Shown here: positions 1 to 10,311 of the stretch, piece by piece
How positions within the stretch are numbered: position 1 is the stretch's first letter
How the letters are laid out: every line of letters begins with the position of its first letter
DNA from: Hypsibius dujardini
Lineage: Eukaryota; Tardigrada; Eutardigrada; Parachela; Hypsibiidae
Assembly: GCA_001579985.1 (NCBI GenBank)
Contig: LRSR01013637.1
Coordinates: forward strand, 1-30,000
Length of the DNA: 30,000 bases
Reading direction: 5' to 3'
Notes under the pieces: model-generated
The model's database searches: none
Seen by the model: the letters and a program-made list of their open reading frames with translations, nothing else
What the model was told of the DNA's origin: nothing
Position numbers and translations under genes: made by a program

Positions 1-125
1 GGCACTGCACTTCAATTTCAACGTCAGCTCAGCAGCGACAAACCCAAAAATTCGTTTCTTTTGCTTTTCTGCTCCTTCCTTTATCGTCCACTTTCTTGAC
101 AATTTTTGTTCACTTTTCCGCAGAC
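1..125 (+). promoter_or_regulatory. 5' leader of the SEH1 gene
   Basis: This non-coding stretch runs up to the SEH1 start codon. It ends in a pyrimidine-rich tract followed by CAG at 121-123, two bases before ACATG. That looks like a splice acceptor, so a 5' UTR intron, or a trans-splice site if the organism uses them, may end here. No TATA box or other core promoter element is evident, and the true promoter may lie outside the window. Confidence 0.4.
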
Positions 126-2412
126 ATGAGTCTGGCACTGCCTATTCCGGCGGAGCACAAGGATTTAATTCACGATGTTGCGCTGGACTACTACGGCCGA
201 AGAATGGCCACCTGCTCCAGCGATCAGAGCGTTAAGGTAAAATCCCTCCTAAGCTTTTTCTAATTTTATAAATGCATCTTGAAATTGGTTTATTTTGTAG
301 GTTTGGGATTTACAGGAGGACGGCCAGTGGAAATGCATGGCCAATTGGAAGGTAATTTTTTATCAAGGACGACTCTCATTTCCTCCGTCGTTCTCCTTCC
401 GCAGTCTGGTTCTTCTCCTTTAGACCCACGCGGGATCGGTTTGGAAAGTCACCTGGTCTCATCCACTATTCGGGCAACTCATTGCGACCTGTTCGTTCGA
501 CCGTACCGCTGCGTTGTGGGAAGAAACAGGTGCTCTGCTGTTGGTTATGTTTGGGACAATCAATGAATTAATTGAAAACTTTCCATTGAAATAAGCGGAT
601 GTTGTAGCAATCCATCAATCAATTAAACCCATAAAGATTCGGGTTTTTTTTGGTGCTATCGTATTTTAAATATCACTTGGAATCGATTGGCGCTGGCATA
701 AATGTTTTTTGAACAGCATGGGCGAAGTTATGGGCTATTGTTGAAATTTGCCGGAAGTACATTCGTGCTGTTAAGGAAATACATGAAGTGATACTGCACT
801 AGTATGTTGCCCACAAATGTTTCTCTGAACTGATCGATTTTGGATTGAATTTACTAGAACTGCTTTTATAGCTATTTTCGTTCATTCTTTCAGTTGGGGA
901 TGGAAGTTCAACGGCACAGAGTCACTGGGTGAAGAAGGCCACGTTTGTTGACAGCCGCGGTTCCGTCTCCGACGTTCAGTTCGCGCCAAAGCATCTTGGC
1001 CTCCAAATCGTGAGGCCCATATTCCTATAGTTTTTGCGAATTTGCGAATTTGCGAATCTGAACTGAGTGTTTTTTAGTTCATTTAATGCACTCCTGTGTG
1101 TATTTTAGGCTACGACTTCGGCGGACGGAACCATCCGAATCTACGAGAACATTGACCAGGCCAGTCTATCGCAGTGGCAGATGATACACGAAATCACTTC
1201 CAAACTGGCCAGCATCAGCTGTGTCGCCTGGAGCCAGTCCCGGCTGCATTCCACCATCCTGGCGGTCGGGAGCTCGGAGGAAACCACCGCGACTGGTAAA
1301 GTCATCTTATACGAACTGGTTGATCAGGGCCGGTACGTCAATCATCCCTTTTGTCTATCTGTCTGTCTGTTTGTCTGTCTGTTTGTCAGTCTGTTTGCGT
1401 ACCTGTCTGCCTTATGTTTTATGTCCTGTCCCATCAGTCACTAGCGGTAACTAGTTTTATTGTCCTCCATCGGCTTTTGTATTTTTGTAGAAAATGGGTG
1501 AAAATCGAAACAATCAATGCGATTGCGGATGCCGTCCATGACTTGACGTTTGCCAGTGGTCTGGGACGGTCTTTTCACACTTTGGCAGTGGCTTCCAAAG
1601 ACCTCTACATTGCTTCAATTACACCTTCCGGGTAAGCTTGCTCTGTGTTAGTTAGTTGAACCGCCTTCAATTTACAAATATTTCACTTCACTGTTTTACA
1701 AATTATGCGGGTATTATATTATAATTTCGCATTTTATGTCGTACACTGTAGTCCGGGAGGCCGGACATAGTTTTAAATGTCGGTTTCTATTGTCTTACGT
1801 TAGGTTGAAATTAAAATCCGTGATAAACTGCGGTGTCAATTATAATAATGATATTTTTTTATTTTACTATGCTCTTCTTTCGTACTGCAGACGCACTTCT
1901 TCCTTCAACAACCTGCAAAGCATCCAGCAATCCGGCTCTTTCAACCAGCCTCGCGCCTATGACATTCGCATGCTGGCCGTTTTCAAGGACCATCAGTCAA
2001 CGGTGTGGCGTGTCAGCTGGAACATCACCGGGACCATACTAGCTTCCTCCGGTGACGACGGCTATATTCGACTCTGGAAAGGTATCCCTCTATTCTTACT
2101 TTATCCTCAAAAAAATGATTGATTCATTTTTTACAGTAGTTTTATTTAATCTCTCAACCAACAGCGAATTTTGCCGCACAATGGGGAAACGTCGCGACCA
2201 TCCGCGGGGATGGAAGCCTCAAAACGGATGAGATCGTCTCAGGCCGGCCCAGTCGGAAAATGTCCCTGTCGGAAAGCAAACCGCCTGTATCCTTGAATGC
2301 TGACTCCACGAATGGGTCTTCGAGTTTGCTGGGACAGACATTGACATGGCCCAATGGAAAGTCCATTAGCGCTCCCAGTATCGCGATGTGGCAGTACTCC
2401 AAAGGCACCTGA
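126..2412 (+). CDS. SEH1: Nucleoporin SEH1 (WD40; Nup107-160/GATOR2 subunit), 8 exons
   Basis: SEH1 is a WD40 propeller protein. In known animals it is shared by the nuclear pore Y-complex (Nup107-160) and the GATOR2 complex that regulates TORC1. Exons: 126-236, 301-351, 424-529, 894-1009, 1109-1332, 1491-1631, 1891-2081 and 2165-2412. All introns are GT/AG with matching phases, giving 395 residues ending in TGA at 2410, a normal length for the family. Diagnostic segments are HKDLIHDV and [16 protein letters not shown] near the N-terminus, [36 protein letters not shown], and [16 protein letters not shown] followed by RLWK. These match vertebrate SEH1L almost word for word. After the last WD repeat come about 80 Ser-rich residues, as in the longer vertebrate tails. 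The start is fixed by family alignment. The gene looks intact. Confidence 0.95.
1353..1410 (+). repeat. Degenerate (GTCT)n array in SEH1 intron 5
   Basis: Units of GTCT, GTTT and CTGT repeat across this part of intron 5 (1333-1490). The motif belongs to the same GTCT/GTCC family as the large arrays at 7.2-8.0, 12.2-13.7 and 26.9-27.6 kb. Open frames through it (Cys/Leu/Ser-rich) are artefacts of the repeat. Confidence 0.8.
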
Positions 2413-2654
2413 CAATCCTGATGATCCTACCTTTTTTGTGGCTCTTTCACTGTGAACTAACTTTTTTATTGTACATGCATGGACGGAATTGTTATTGAAA
2501 TTGAATTACAGAGGTATTATTTTCTGCGGACTTGTTTGGAGTTTTTGCTCATTCCACCTATTACTTGCTTTGCTGTTTTATCAACTCTATCGTATATCTT
2601 GCATTAGGTAAATGAATATATATTTAATGGCAGGATATGTATTTGCCTTTAGTA

Positions 2655-2660
2655 AATAAA
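2655..2660 (+). terminator. Likely SEH1 polyadenylation signal
   Basis: A canonical AATAAA lies about 240 bases after the SEH1 stop codon in AT-rich sequence. It is the first exact hexamer I found downstream. Cleavage would be expected within some 30 bases. Confidence 0.55.
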
Positions 2661-3374
2661 ATATTATGGTATCGTGCAATTTATCTTTTAGTCATTGTAA
2701 ATCGGCTTAGCAGTCTACAGTAGTTACGTAGCTGATCAAAATGAATTGTTTACAGTACTCGTACTTTACGAAGGAATGAATGGCAGCCGACGGCGGCATT
2801 TAGAAAACTATCCCACTGCGCTATAGTAAGATTAGCAAGGAAGGTAGCGTTAATAGAAGAGTAAATTGAATTTTACGAGTTTAAAAATCAAGAAAAATAA
2901 GGTCGCTACAAAATGTTTTGGTTAATTATCGAAAGATGATGATATGCAAGATTGTACGACGGTTATGTAGAGGGACATTTTGGGGAGCAGCAAACATTAT
3001 GGAGTAACTACGTAATGCGTGAATGAGGTACATATAGGTTTGATCCTTTTCGGTTCAACAGGGGGCGTGATGAGTCGTATGTGCGATCGCAATGAAGTCA
3101 GTGTCGGCGCCAACTGTTACGACAATGACACTCGGCCTTCTGATCCCCTGTTTGCACACCGAAAATCAAACAATGACAATTTTCGTATTACTATTATCAT
3201 TTGCTTAGGAATTAATACAGTATTATATTATATTAATCGTTACGAGTAGTGTAGAGTGCAGTACGGTGCCAAATCGTAGATGCAGGAGGCAAACGTCTTA
3301 ATGGCAGTTAGCATTCTGTTTTGCTACATTGTTTTCCTTAATAATAATAATAATAATAATAGCAATGTTTTACT
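2661..3374. other. Intergenic, no gene recognised
   Basis: AT-rich sequence between the SEH1 3' end and the GPCR fragment. Open frames here, for example 3019-3249 on the plus strand, have no recognisable composition or splice context. I looked on the minus strand for the missing GPCR helices 4-7 and found no convincing hydrophobic exon. Confidence 0.5.
3339..3360. repeat. (TAA)n microsatellite
   Basis: About seven uninterrupted TAA/AAT units, directly downstream of the minus-strand GPCR fragment. Confidence 0.9.
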
Positions 3375-3815
3375 CTATTTCAAGGAAAAAATACTTTTGG
3401 AGTATTCTTCAATTAAAATGGTACTTGCATTGACGGCATATTGAACGGACAGCCACCGGTCAATACTAATTAAGGCATCATTGACGGTCGAAGTGAACTG
3501 GATAATGAAGGCAGCAGTAGATATTTTGAAGGATAGTGTACTGGGAATCCCCCAGTTGATGCTCCGACTAATGGGTGAGATCGATGCGAAGACGGAGCTG
3601 ACGATGGAGGACGTAGCGAGCGAAACGTGGAAGAGGATATACGGCGACTTGGCCCTCCAACCGTGGAATGCCAGCAGGTTCAAAAGGTTCGCCGCAACGA
3701 CGGCCAAGATGAAGAGGATGCCGCCGGTTGTCATGAAGCTCCACTGCCAGTGAGTGCCCCTCCACACAGTGCAGTTGTCCAGCTTGTAAGCCTCACACCA
3801 GGAATAGGTACTCAT
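3375..3815 (-). pseudogene. Rhodopsin-type GPCR fragment (N-terminus to helix 3)
   Basis: The 146-residue frame starts with a short extracellular segment carrying an NCT glycosylation site. Three hydrophobic helices follow. TM1 is near residues 27-52, TM2 near 57-82 and TM3 near 93-120, and TM3 ends in SIDRWLSVQYAV, where IDRW occupies the position of the class A DRY motif. Coding similarity fades after VNAS; a possible splice donor (GTACCA) begins at 3424, leaving an exon of 3815-3425. No exons for TM4-7 are evident between here and SEH1. This is either a truncated pseudogene or a gene whose remaining exons I could not see. The ligand class cannot be judged. Open frames on the plus strand across it are antisense shadows. 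Confidence 0.6.
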
Positions 3816-3996
3816 CTCAAAGTCGGGAAAACACGTTTAAAAAAATTGCTTTACAAGATTTTTTCCTTCCTGAGAATCGACTAAGAAATCACTGAGAACT
3901 TAAGAAAAATTCAAAAACATTTTCTAGCCCGAGAATCGGATACGAAATTACTGTAGCACAAGATAATGACAAACCATGCCTGCTATAGCAAAAGTA

Positions 3997-4626
3997 CTGT
4001 AGAATCGCGACTCATCCGTGGTGCCTACGTCATCACACAGTAAAAAGCGACTGTTTTGGTTGATTGCAAAGATGTGCGAACCACAGGACCGCAATTGGTG
4101 ATTGATTGATTGCGTAAGCCGTTCACAGTCAGTTTTCATCCTTTCTGCGATCGATTCATTGATTCATGCTTGTCTTTTTGCGTTTTATTTAGAATTTTTT
4201 TTAGAAAAATTGGGTCGTTATCAAGATGGTTTCTGCAGCTTGGGAAGCAGTTGATTTTTATACTGTTCGGAAGTCTATTGTGAAAGCCGAAATAGTTGAT
4301 AAAAATCAAACCAGCGGTGAAATCGGTGAAGTTGTCGGTGATTGTGGAAATCAAGATTTTTTAGGAATGAGCTTTTTGCCGGGGAAGAGTTTGGTGAAGG
4401 ATCTGGTGACGGTGAAAAGATGGAGTCAAATTTGTAAATGTAATGAATCTTTTTACTGATATTGGTCAACTGACTGATATTTTTACAGCTCCGAAATTTT
4501 CGCTCAACGATTTGAGGAGATACAATCGCTTGATTGATCGATTAAAGCGTAATAGTTGTTTTGGCCCATCAGGTTTGATTTTCTGGGGGTCCAAAAAAGT
4601 ACCACGGATGAGTCGCGATTCTACAG
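3997..4626. mobile_element. TA-flanked inverted-repeat DNA transposon (MITE), copy A
   Basis: The two ends, 3997-4022 and 4601-4626, are perfect 26-bp inverted repeats beginning CTGTAGAATCGCGACTCATC. Each is bordered by TA (3995-3996 and 4627-4628), the target duplication typical of Tc1/mariner-type elements. The 630-bp body has no transposase frame, so it is probably non-autonomous. A second, diverged copy lies in opposite orientation at 12592-13481 and shares both ends and internal blocks, such as the stretch reading AATCGATCGCAGAAAG on its plus strand. The small open frames inside it are not genes. Confidence 0.8.
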
Positions 4627-4628
4627 TA

Positions 4629-5858
4629 GCAGTGAGAAGTTTATGGTATTTGTTAAGAAGTAGGCTAAAGTAGAGGATTAAAAAATTTAACGCAACACGG
4701 CCTCAATGGTCGGAACCTAGATAATATGATTCGAAACGGTTTCCCTTAAAATGTTAGGTTTGAGATACTCCCTTTGACCGGAATAAAACGGAATTATGTT
4801 TATTCTCAGAGAATCCTTCTTGGGGTTCATAGTACATATACACCCTCATCACTTTATAGGATGGCATCGACCGTCACAATAATCTTGCTGCATGGTAAAC
4901 CTGTTCATTGCAGTACAGCTGTGCCGCGGTTACTTTGAGGGTCGCTCATTGAGTTCTGGTGGGCGACCCTCAAAGTAACCGCAGCATAGCTGTATACCCG
5001 CATCTGCCGCTCAGGCGTGTCGAGGTCCCATTATTCTTGGCGACCTATAATGCGGTATATTGAGTGACAATTGTGGTTTCTGGGAGACTTCCGCATATAC
5101 CCTATATGTTGATGGGTTGTGCTAAGAGTTACTATAAACGCACTCGCACATGCTAAAGGAAGGTTTGCCGATTAAACCCATCCGGAAAACTTAAACACAA
5201 CTCATCGTTGGATAAAATTCAAATAGAGGCAAAGAGATGTGAATGATTTGGTTCAGTCATTTACATCCGTTAACAGATCAGACGATGGTAAAACATTAAA
5301 TAAAGTGACTCGTCCCGAGCGTTTTTCTCATTTATTCACAGTCAACAACAATCAATTCTTATTTTTTTTTTCATAAAAAACGGATATAATACGATTACGA
5401 TGAATTTTTGGAGCCAATTTTCTAAACTAATCTTTAGTTTTGACGCGACAAATTTTTGATGATGCCAAAATGAATATTCACTTGCATGCCTGACGAAGAA
5501 AGACCTCCTCTTACAGATTATTTAAATTGCCACACGCTATGTGGGTTTGGAAACTAAATGATAAATAATTTTTACTCAAAATAAAACCATTGTTCTGTGG
5601 GTTTACAGATGTGTTTTGTGAAAAGAAGCCGGAAACACCTGGAGACCTGTGCGTGATGTGGCTATTCGGCCGTTCTAACTCAATAAGAGCAATGGGAAAA
5701 AATGCTTGGGTCTCACGATTTATTGATCAAACGATAAATGTAAAACCGGAGGTCTGGAAAACATAACAACCAAGGAAAAACATGCACTAGGAGTATTTCA
5801 CGGGATTTACATTGCGGGGTAAACCGGATATGGGCATATCTGGGCTCGATGGAACCCT
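4629..5858. other. Intergenic between copy A transposon and R1
   Basis: No gene was recognised. The stretch holds the hairpin at 4914-4994 and otherwise AT-rich DNA. A plus-strand frame at about 5613-5769 is open for some 50 codons after a possible acceptor, but it matches nothing I know and the opposite strand is partly open too. Confidence 0.4.
4914..4994. repeat. Near-perfect hairpin, 32-bp arms
   Basis: Arms 4914-4945 and 4963-4994 are reverse complements with two mismatches. The shared core is CGGTTACTTTGAGGGTCGC, and the loop is 17 bases. It could be the core of a small palindromic element or a structured RNA. There is no open frame or known family to choose between these. Confidence 0.85.
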
Positions 5859-5864
5859 TTTATT
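5859..5864 (-). terminator. Possible polyadenylation signal for R1
   Basis: AATAAA on the minus strand, about 116 bases after the R1 stop codon at 5982-5980. It supports R1 ending here with a short tail rather than running on into a long cytoplasmic domain. Confidence 0.45.
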
Positions 5865-5979
5865 CGGCACCAGTAAATTCCCATCGAATTTGATAAGCGA
5901 ATTAGAAAACGACGCCGGCCAGCGTATTTTCCAAAAAACTGATGAAATTAGAATCCAACAAAAAAAGTTTTGTGCAATT

Positions 5980-8900
5980 TCAGAAGTAGTGAAAATTATA
6001 TATAGATCTGTGCAGGATCGGCACTCCTATTGGGTCACCCAGGAGCCACCATTCTTGACCGGTCAATGCTGGTCTGCATCTCCTAAAGGCCGACCAATAA
6101 CATTTTACGCAAAACACGATGGTTGCAAATTAGTAAGTTTCATGTATTATTGTTATTTAAATTTCGTATCGTTTCTCGTAAGACATACCGTTGCACGAAG
6201 AAAGCAACAGAAACGGCGGCTATGGCACCCAGTACGGACAACACACTCGCTGTGGCCGCAGTAGCAATATAATCTATAATAAAAGTAAAAAATGAGAACC
6301 CGTATTTTTTATGTTATCAATGCGCAATGATTTATTATGAATAAATCATTTCACTTTGTACCATTCTTTGAACAGTGCGATCCGAACAAATCACGGCAAG
6401 TTGGTCTAGAAAGAGGAGGAAACGGTTGACCTGACCACTCGATTGTGGGACGACGGTGTGCGGTGCTAATATTTGGTGGGTTCAAGCTGCCCTGGGCGTG
6501 GTCAAACAGTAGTACCACCTACGATAAATTAACGAAATAAAGTCCACGTTGTATGGTATTAGAAATTGGAGTTGGAGTTCGGTTGCCAAAATGTAATGTA
6601 CCTCCATCGATCGATTAGCAAGACGGAATTGTCTGAACTGCAGATTACAAATTCTCGTGCTTGTTGGAGAGGTATCTACAGTCCGTGCCGAGAGGTAGGT
6701 TCGCCGGCGAGAAAATGAACGAACGAAAGAGTCCGCCGTCGCGTTAATGAGGTTTCTCCAAGTGTTATTAATGACCTGAATAGAAAATCTGACATTGCAA
6801 CTCGACGGATTTATATTCCCTTCTTAGAAAGAAACCAACCTCAGCTAGGACTAGGACGCTTTCGTAGGCTGCCAACCGAATTCGGTCATGCTGGAATATA
6901 GATCCAGCAGTTTGAGCACAACTTTAGGCAGACTGAAAAAAGAAGGTCTCACGAGTTACTATATTTATGAGTACGTACCTGTTGGTCGACTTTTATTGTC
7001 CAATTGAATTGATCAAGCGAAATCACACGCATCTCCTCAATTTCATCGGCTACAGCAGTCCAGTTGACATCATCAAAGTCCAGTGCGAAAACGAACGGGA
7101 GGACATGAGTTAACAGCTACAAAAACGTACAATACAGACGTGTGTTACCGTTTTTAGCTACTCGTTTTTTTTGCACGAGTCGCTCATAAAAGCTTTTTTT
7201 AAGCTACCAGATTCTAAAAAAACAGTTTTAAAACGATCCAAAAATCGATTATGGTGAGCGACATGGAACAATGAGACCCTTATTTTTCCATTTATTCATC
7301 CTTCTGTTTGCTCTTTGTTTGTACGACCGCCTACTAGTCGTACTTCGGATTCGCAATCCATCCGTTCGTGCAGTCTGTCCGTCCGTTAAATTTCCATCAG
7401 TCCGTTCACAGTCTTCTGGTTGTTCATCTGTCCGTCTGCCCGTAGTTATATTAGTATCCACAGACAAAGGGACAGACGGGATGGACTAACGGATAGATAG
7501 AGGGACAGACTCCAGTCAGACGGACGGACGAACTAACTGTCGAAGGACCACGGATCGACCGACCGACTGACGGACCGAACTGACGAAATTCATGGATAGA
7601 CCTAAAAACGAACTGGGATGAACAGATGGACTGACTATAGACGGTTCGACTAACGATCAACAGACGGACGCACTGACGGATGGATTGACGGACATCGAAC
7701 GAACGGGTAAACGGACAGATTAAATGCGAACGGATGGACGGACTGACAATCGAAAGAACTCTGAAGGAACCGATGCGCATTTAACAAACGGACGGACTGT
7801 GAACGAATCGGGCGAACTGGAGTACGTATTGTAGTCGGTCGGACGAACGGAGAGCAAACAGACGGATGAAGAGATGGAAGAAAGACCGTCTCATTGTTCC
7901 ATGCCGTTTGCCATAATTGACTTTCGGGTGACTTTAAAAACAACCCCGGTTTTTTGAGTGTCTGGTAGCTTGAAAAAAAGTTTTTATAAGCGCCACTTAA
8001 AAAAAAGCGGATGGCTCAGAAAATGGTTACAGACGAGCATCTATCCATACGTTTTTCTGGAATTCATCCGATGAATCGAACCATTGCATTTCTTGTGCCT
8101 GAGTGTATGGTGACACCGATAGTATAAGAAAGACCTTCAAGAAAAATGTTATCTTTAAATCAATTTTTCTAAATCAATTATAAATTATCTGTTGGTTTAC
8201 TTACATATTCCCCAGTCGTCATTGACAATTCAGCAGCATCTATCTAATAAAATAATTTGACCTCACCCTCCTTTTTGGGTAAGTAAACAATCCACTTACC
8301 AGCATTGAGGGATAGACAGATGTATATGATGCCAATATGTTTACTGAACGACATTTAAAAAGCAATATGAAAGATTGAGTTTTCATTTCCTCCGTTAATG
8401 AGGTGCAAGTGACTCACTGGCGCTTTGCCTTCTTCCTTCCGAAAGAGCTCTCCGAAAAGTGCCGGGAACGGATGAATCGAAATGGCGGACTAGGAAGTTA
8501 GTGGTCTTTGCCTTTATTCGTGCAAAGGCAGATATCAAGCCACAGATGACCTCAATAGTGGGGCTCTGATCCCTGTTGTCGTCGCACAGCAGATTGACTT
8601 CCGTCCACGAATAACGCAGGACAAACTGCAGGACGGCGTCCACCATCGCCGAAAACGGCATGGAAGACCACGTCAAGAGGTTAGGTACTCTGCCAGGGGC
8701 TGTTGCAGACACCGTACTGCCACAAAACAGTATAATCATGTCATTGTGCATATGACACAAACATGTCGTCTATTTGTATGTATTTGAAATGCAAGAAATA
8801 GTGTCATACGGACATACAAAATATATGTAAATACCTTCAGTGTACATATACATACCTGGAAATCACAGGGATGCTTAGCTCTGTGGATGCAAAATACTTG

Positions 8901-9493
8901 TTACGCATCGCAAATAAATCTAACATTATTTTAAAAAAAACCAAACATCAATCTTTACCACGAGCAAAGTCTGCCAGAGCTATCATTTCCGATGCACAAC
9001 CTGTATTTGTATATATAAAGAAAGGTACTGCTCGAAATTATATTAACAAAAACTGTAGAGACGCATTTTCAATTCCTTTACCAGGCGATAAAACGACTGT
9101 AAAAATATCATCTTTTGATTTTCCATCCGTTGCCTGCATCGGAAGTAGGTGGTGAAAATTTTGTATAGCCACTCCGGCGGAGGCAACACAAGTAAATTCC
9201 CCGGGTGTGTAATACCGCGCAATACTAATCTGGCGGAAGATGAGAGGGTATTTCCGCCTAATGGTACGAATGGCGACCTCATATGCTGGCGCCATGATGC
9301 TGTAACCGAGGGTGGACGATCCGTCACCGACAATCATTAGCACGAGGCGAAGCTTCAATGTCGAATTGGCGGGCCAATTGTCCGATTGTATGTCGAATTG
9401 TTTTTCATACTGTCCGGTTGAGGTCTCATCGGAGGTATCGTACAACGTGAACAAATAGAGGAGCATTAGGAATAAACGTGCAAAAGGAGTCAT
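5980..9493 (-). CDS. R1: ANF-receptor-type single-pass receptor, short tail
   Basis: Predicted type I membrane receptor with the natriuretic-peptide/receptor-guanylyl-cyclase ligand-binding fold. Exons: 9493-9082, 9000-8959, 8880-8856, 8716-8418, 8343-8300, 8243-8205, 8134-8051, 7116-6979, 6890-6840, 6775-6602, 6518-6362, 6273-6189 and 6073-5980, giving 547 residues. All introns are GT/AG and phases agree. A signal peptide begins MTPFARLFLMLLYLFTLY; an upstream in-frame Met at 9535 is possible. The lobe motif LMIVGDGSSTLGYSIMAPAY is followed by C...LADFARELSIPVIS (exons 2-3), YSWTEVNLLCDD (exon 4) and RPTCRD...C before the membrane (exon 11). TM is YIATAATASVLSVLGAIAAV onward. The 31-residue tail contains EWWLL. 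Human NPR-C is 541 residues with a similarly short tail. No kinase or cyclase exons lie between here and 3.8 kb. The ligand is unknown. Confidence 0.8.
7181..7992. repeat. Fold-back element FB1 in R1 intron 7
   Basis: A long imperfect inverted repeat whose outer arms pair. The left end reads AAGCTACCAGA at 7200-7210 after a T-run, and the right end carries its complement at about 7961-7971 before an A-run. Both arms include CATGGAACAATGAGAC (left 7263 on, right complement 7889-7904). The interior is degenerate tetranucleotide DNA: GTCC/GTCT units on the left arm, GGAC/GACA units on the right. It nearly fills R1 intron 7 (8050-7117). Frames read through it are repeat artefacts. Confidence 0.75.
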
Positions 9494-10311
9494 GGCTGAA
9501 GATGTGTGCAATTGTAAGTATATTTCATTCCTCAACGAAATTATAATAACAGGTGGAAGGGAAGCAAACCTACACGGTTACTTTGTGAGGATGGAAGGAA
9601 GGAGCTCTCTGAAGAATCGATGTGGTTTTTTGGCACTAATAATTAAATGGCATGAGTATGTTAAATGTTATCAAAATAGGATGGAGATTTACCAATCATG
9701 CGTGCTTAAGCTTTTATTATCCGTCTATGATGTATTGTGGGGCAGATACTATATTACGGTATTTTTTGATCCATAAAAGCCACCAACCTTCTCAATAAAG
9801 AGGTGGGTGATATTACAGGAGCGCAAAAGGCAGCGACCTACCGAACCGGAAACGTGTATACTTTTATTACACAGGAAAACGCCACGCCTTAATAATATAT
9901 CTTTCAATTGTCGTTGCTGTTGAATAGGACATTGGTTGACCGGTACCGTAACAACATACCATCTACCAGTGCTTCATATTCAGACGCATTAGTAATTGAC
10001 CGAGCACATACAAGCCTCTTGCAGAAGGGTCAATCAATTACGTTAATTAAGGCGACAACCTTCTTTATACAGTTTCGGTTTTTTGTAAACAAATTCGGCG
10101 ATTGTCGCAAAAAAAGGATGAAAAACACTCATGCTTTGTAGTGTATCAGCGGTTGCCGTAATATGATATCATGTCTATTGCACTGTGGTCACATCTGATT
10201 ACTTGTGGCGCTTTACGCGCTGTATTCTTACATTTGTATATTCATATTTAGAGGATTTATCTTCATATTATTTTTCAATAGAGTACAAGTACATTCCCCG
10301 GAGATCGTCTC
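9494..10311. other. Spacer between R2 3' end and R1 start
   Basis: About 800 bases separate the R2 stop codon from the R1 start codon. This is too short and too often closed on the minus strand to hide the roughly 450 residues of a kinase-homology plus cyclase region for R2. It should contain the R1 promoter, though no core element was recognised. A 42-codon RNase H-like patch is listed separately. Confidence 0.6.
9904..10029 (-). pseudogene. Possible retroelement RNase H remnant
   Basis: A 41-residue minus-strand frame without its own start contains TNASEYEALVDGMLL. This resembles the signature around the second active-site region of Ty3/gypsy-type RNase H (TNN.AEYEALL.GL). The DG catalytic motif expected upstream and the rest of the polyprotein are not visible, so at most it is a scrap. 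A chance match is possible. The plus-strand frame over the same bases is not recognised. Confidence 0.25.

Noticed and set aside
3481-3884. Plus-strand open frames of 85-90 codons
   Set aside because: They overlap the GPCR exon on the other strand and lack hydrophobic or family features.
4226-4673. Two open frames of about 77 codons inside transposon copy A
   Set aside because: They are not conserved in copy B, where the same blocks read in other frames, and neither contains a transposase motif.
5812-6264. 150-codon plus-strand open frame
   Set aside because: It lies antisense to R1 exons 12 and 13, whose splice sites and paralog matches are clear. It has no ATG start or family match.
7249-7943. 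Several Ser/Arg/Val-rich or Asp/Gly/Thr-rich frames
   Set aside because: They are translations of the tetranucleotide fold-back repeat and contain no gene.
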